NCBI GenBank assembly: GCA_003484865.1
Contig: DMZT01000244.1
Location: forward strand, 923-7,863
Reading direction: 5' to 3'
Source of the DNA: Stenotrophomonas sp.
GTDB lineage: Bacteria; Pseudomonadota; Gammaproteobacteria; Xanthomonadales; Xanthomonadaceae
DNA: 6,941 nt
Both the position numbers and the translations under genes were made by a program. The notes under the pieces were generated by a model. It ran no database searches. It was not told where the DNA came from and worked only from the letters and a program-made list of their open reading frames with translations. Positions 4,925 to 6,941 of the stretch are shown in pieces (within the stretch, counting starts at the first letter, position 1; each line of letters starts with the position of its first letter).

Positions 4925-6358
4925 TCAGGCCTCGTAGGCCGACTCGCCGTGCGAGGTGACGTCCAGGCCGGTGCGCTCTGCTTCTTCGGTGACGCGCAGG
5001 CCGAACACCATGCGTACCACCAGCAGGATCAGCACGGTGGCCACGGCACACCAGACGATGGTGAAGCCGACGCTGACCAGCTGCACCCAGACCTGGTGGC
5101 CGATGTCCAGATCGGCCTTGGTGCCGCCCAGCGATTGCGCGCTGAACACACCGGTGAGCAGTGCACCGACGATGCCGCCGATGCCGTGCACGCCGAACAC
5201 GTCGGCGGTGTCATCGACCTTGAGCAGGCGCTTGAGACCGGTGACGCCCCAGACGCAGACCACGCCGGCGACCAGGCCGATCACGATCGCGCCCAGCGGA
5301 CCCACGGTGCCGCAGGCCGGGGTGATGCCGACCAGGCCGGCCACGGCGCCGGAGGCGGCGCCCAGCGCGGACGGCTTGCCCTTGCTGACCGCTTCGACCA
5401 AGGTCCAGCCCAGCACGGCAGCAGCCGTGGCGAGGATGGTGTTGATGAAGGCCAGCGAGGCGACGGTATCGGCCGCGGCGGCCGAGCCGGCGTTGAAGCC
5501 GAACCAGCCCACCCACAGCAGCATCGCCCCGATGTAGGTGAACGGCACGTTGTGCGGCTTCAGTGCCGTCTGGCCGTAGCCGATGCGCTTGCCGACGAAG
5601 TACGCGCCCACCAGGCCCGCCACGCCGGCATTGATGTGGACCACGGTGCCACCGGCGAAATCGATCGCGCCCATCTCACCGAGATAGCCACCGCCCCACA
5701 CGATGTGCGCCATCGGGATGTAGCTCAGGGTGAACCACAGGGCAGAGAACAGCAGCACGGCCTTGAACTTGATGCGCTCGGCGAACGCACCGACGATCAG
5801 TGCGGTGGTGATGCCGGCGAAGGTGGACTGGAAGGCGACGAACAGATAGTCCGGCAGGCCGGCGATCGGCGTGTTGCCGACGGTATCCGGCCCGAAGCCC
5901 TTGAGGAAGGCGAACTGGGTGAACGAGCCGAAGAACGCGTTGCCTTCGCTGAACACCGCGCTGTAGCCATAGGCCACCCACAGCATCAGCACCAGCGAGA
6001 ACACCACCAGGATCTGGCTGAGGATGGACAGCACGTTCTTTGAGCGGACCAGGCCGCCGTAGAACAGGGCCAGGCCCGGCACCACCATCAGCAGCACCAG
6101 CAAGGTGGAGGTCAGCATCCAGGCGACATCGCCGTGGTCGAAGGTGGCTGCAGCAGCGGCTTCGGCGACCGGGGCAGCCGTGGCCTCCGGCGCAGTCGGC
6201 AACGGCTCGACCGCGACCGTCTCCGAGGGTGCCGGCGTGACCTGCGCCTGGGCGTGCGCGCTGCTGGAGAAGGCACCAACGGCCAATGCGCTGAGCAACA
6301 TCATCAGGCACACGGCATGGAACCGGGCTTGCCACCCGGTGAACAAAGAGGTCTTCAT
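4925..6358 (-). CDS. amtB: Ammonium channel/transporter AmtB
   Basis: Inner-membrane ammonium channel of the Amt/Mep/Rh family, 477 residues, expected to act as a trimer. An N-terminal signal peptide ends near AHA-QA (cleavage after about residue 36), followed by a Pro/Ala/Glu/Val-rich periplasmic stretch (37-73) and eleven predicted membrane segments from about residue 78. The twin pore histidines are H241 in GGTVVHINAG and H391 in VFGVHGIGG; D233, eight residues before H241, matches the structural Asp of E. coli AmtB. The Phe gate is F180 in FQSTFAGITTALIVGAFAERIKF plus the WFGFNAGSA segment (285-293). The cytoplasmic tail (about 452-477) is where GlnK docks. It starts 18 bp after glnK, with GGAG six bases before the ATG, so the two are co-transcribed. 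Transcription ends at the hairpin at 4878-4849. Regulation by GlnK blocking the channel under ammonium sufficiency is established for this pair elsewhere. Confidence 0.97.
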   Translation of the reverse strand: MKTSLFTGWQARFHAVCLMMLLSALAVGAFSSSAHAQAQVTPAPSETVAVEPLPTAPEATAAPVAEAAAAATFDHGDVAWMLTSTLLVLLMVVPGLALFYGGLVRSKNVLSILSQILVVFSLVLMLWVAYGYSAVFSEGNAFFGSFTQFAFLKGFGPDTVGNTPIAGLPDYLFVAFQSTFAGITTALIVGAFAERIKFKAVLLFSALWFTLSYIPMAHIVWGGGYLGEMGAIDFAGGTVVHINAGVAGLVGAYFVGKRIGYGQTALKPHNVPFTYIGAMLLWVGWFGFNAGSAAAADTVASLAFINTILATAAAVLGWTLVEAVSKGKPSALGAASGAVAGLVGITPACGTVGPLGAIVIGLVAGVVCVWGVTGLKRLLKVDDTADVFGVHGIGGIVGALLTGVFSAQSLGGTKADLDIGHQVWVQLVSVGFTIVWCAVATVLILLVVRMVFGLRVTEEAERTGLDVTSHGESAYEA

Positions 6359-6376
6359 TGTGGGCTCCGAGTGGGG

Positions 6377-6766
<390 letters not shown>

Positions 6767-6769
6767 TCA

Positions 6770-6799
6770 ACCGGCGGCCACTTGCACATGGCCGCCGGT
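6770..6799. repeat. Perfect 11-bp inverted repeat (hairpin) upstream of glnK
   Basis: The arms ACCGGCGGCCA and TGGCCGCCGGT are exact reverse complements around an 8-base loop (CTTGCACA on the plus strand). The hairpin lies 55-84 bases before the glnK ATG. It is followed by no T tract in either direction, so it is not a classical intrinsic terminator. It could be a leader structure, an operator dyad, or the end of a transcript coming from beyond 6941. Confidence 0.75.
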
Positions 6800-6921
6800 C
6801 GTTGCGCCGAACGTTGCATGGGCCACGCCGTTGCCGACGCCCGAAGGGCGACGCCAGCGGTGACGCGGGAGGGAGGAAGGGCCCATGACACGCGTCCGGT
6901 CTCTCTTGCCCCTGGTGGTGA

Positions 6922-6940
6922 AGCGGACCAACGGTCCGCT
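6922..6940. repeat. 8-bp inverted repeat at the window edge
   Basis: AGCGGACC and GGTCCGCT are exact reverse complements around AAC. On the minus strand the next bases are TCACC, not a T tract. It may be a terminator-like hairpin at the end of the gene upstream of glnK, but the sequence stops too close to judge. Confidence 0.5.
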
Positions 6941-6941
6941 C

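Noticed and set aside
4802..6043. Long open frame on the plus strand (about 413 codons) opposite amtB
   Set aside because: It is antisense to a clear AmtB gene, has a His/Gln/Asp/Ala-rich composition typical of a GC-rich mirror frame, and shows no domain motif.
6806..6833. Weak sigma54-like GG-N10-GC (GGCAACGGCGTGGC, minus strand) upstream of glnK
   Set aside because: Only the GG and GC cores fit; several flanking consensus bases are wrong, and such cores are frequent by chance in GC-rich DNA.

Overview
The window is a high-GC, tightly packed stretch in which every supported gene lies on the minus strand, so biological order runs from high to low coordinates. Protein style and gene order (glnK-amtB and ntrB-ntrC close together, Ala/Arg/Pro-rich proteins, lipoprotein cell-wall enzymes) suggest a gammaproteobacterium of the Xanthomonadaceae (Stenotrophomonas/Xanthomonas type). 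That assignment is an inference from sequence style, not from a marker gene.

Layout in transcription order: (1) 6941-6716, a non-coding leader with several GC-rich inverted repeats; (2) glnK (PII signal protein) and amtB (ammonium channel), 18 bp apart, ending at a strong intrinsic terminator (4878-4849); (3) an AmiD-like lipoprotein amidase and the lytic transglycosylase MltA, overlapping by 4 bp; (4) a small accessory block with an Imm53-type immunity protein, a VOC-fold protein and an unrecognised acidic helical protein; (5) ntrB and ntrC, overlapping by 8 bp, with ntrC running off the window after its Walker A motif.

Modules 2 and 5 belong to one circuit. GlnK senses nitrogen status, gates AmtB and controls NtrB, and NtrB phosphorylates or dephosphorylates the sigma54 activator NtrC. 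A 17-bp NtrC-type box abuts the ntrB start codon and points to autoregulation. Module 3 is a peptidoglycan turnover pair: MltA makes 1,6-anhydromuropeptides, and the amidase can remove their stem peptides. Module 4 appears to be a variable insertion of lower GC between two conserved modules. Its immunity gene has no visible toxin partner in the window.

I do not see a clearly new multi-gene system. The points most worth checking are the placement of the NtrC box and missing Shine-Dalgarno at ntrB, the orphan immunity gene joined to mltA, and the inverted repeats ahead of glnK.
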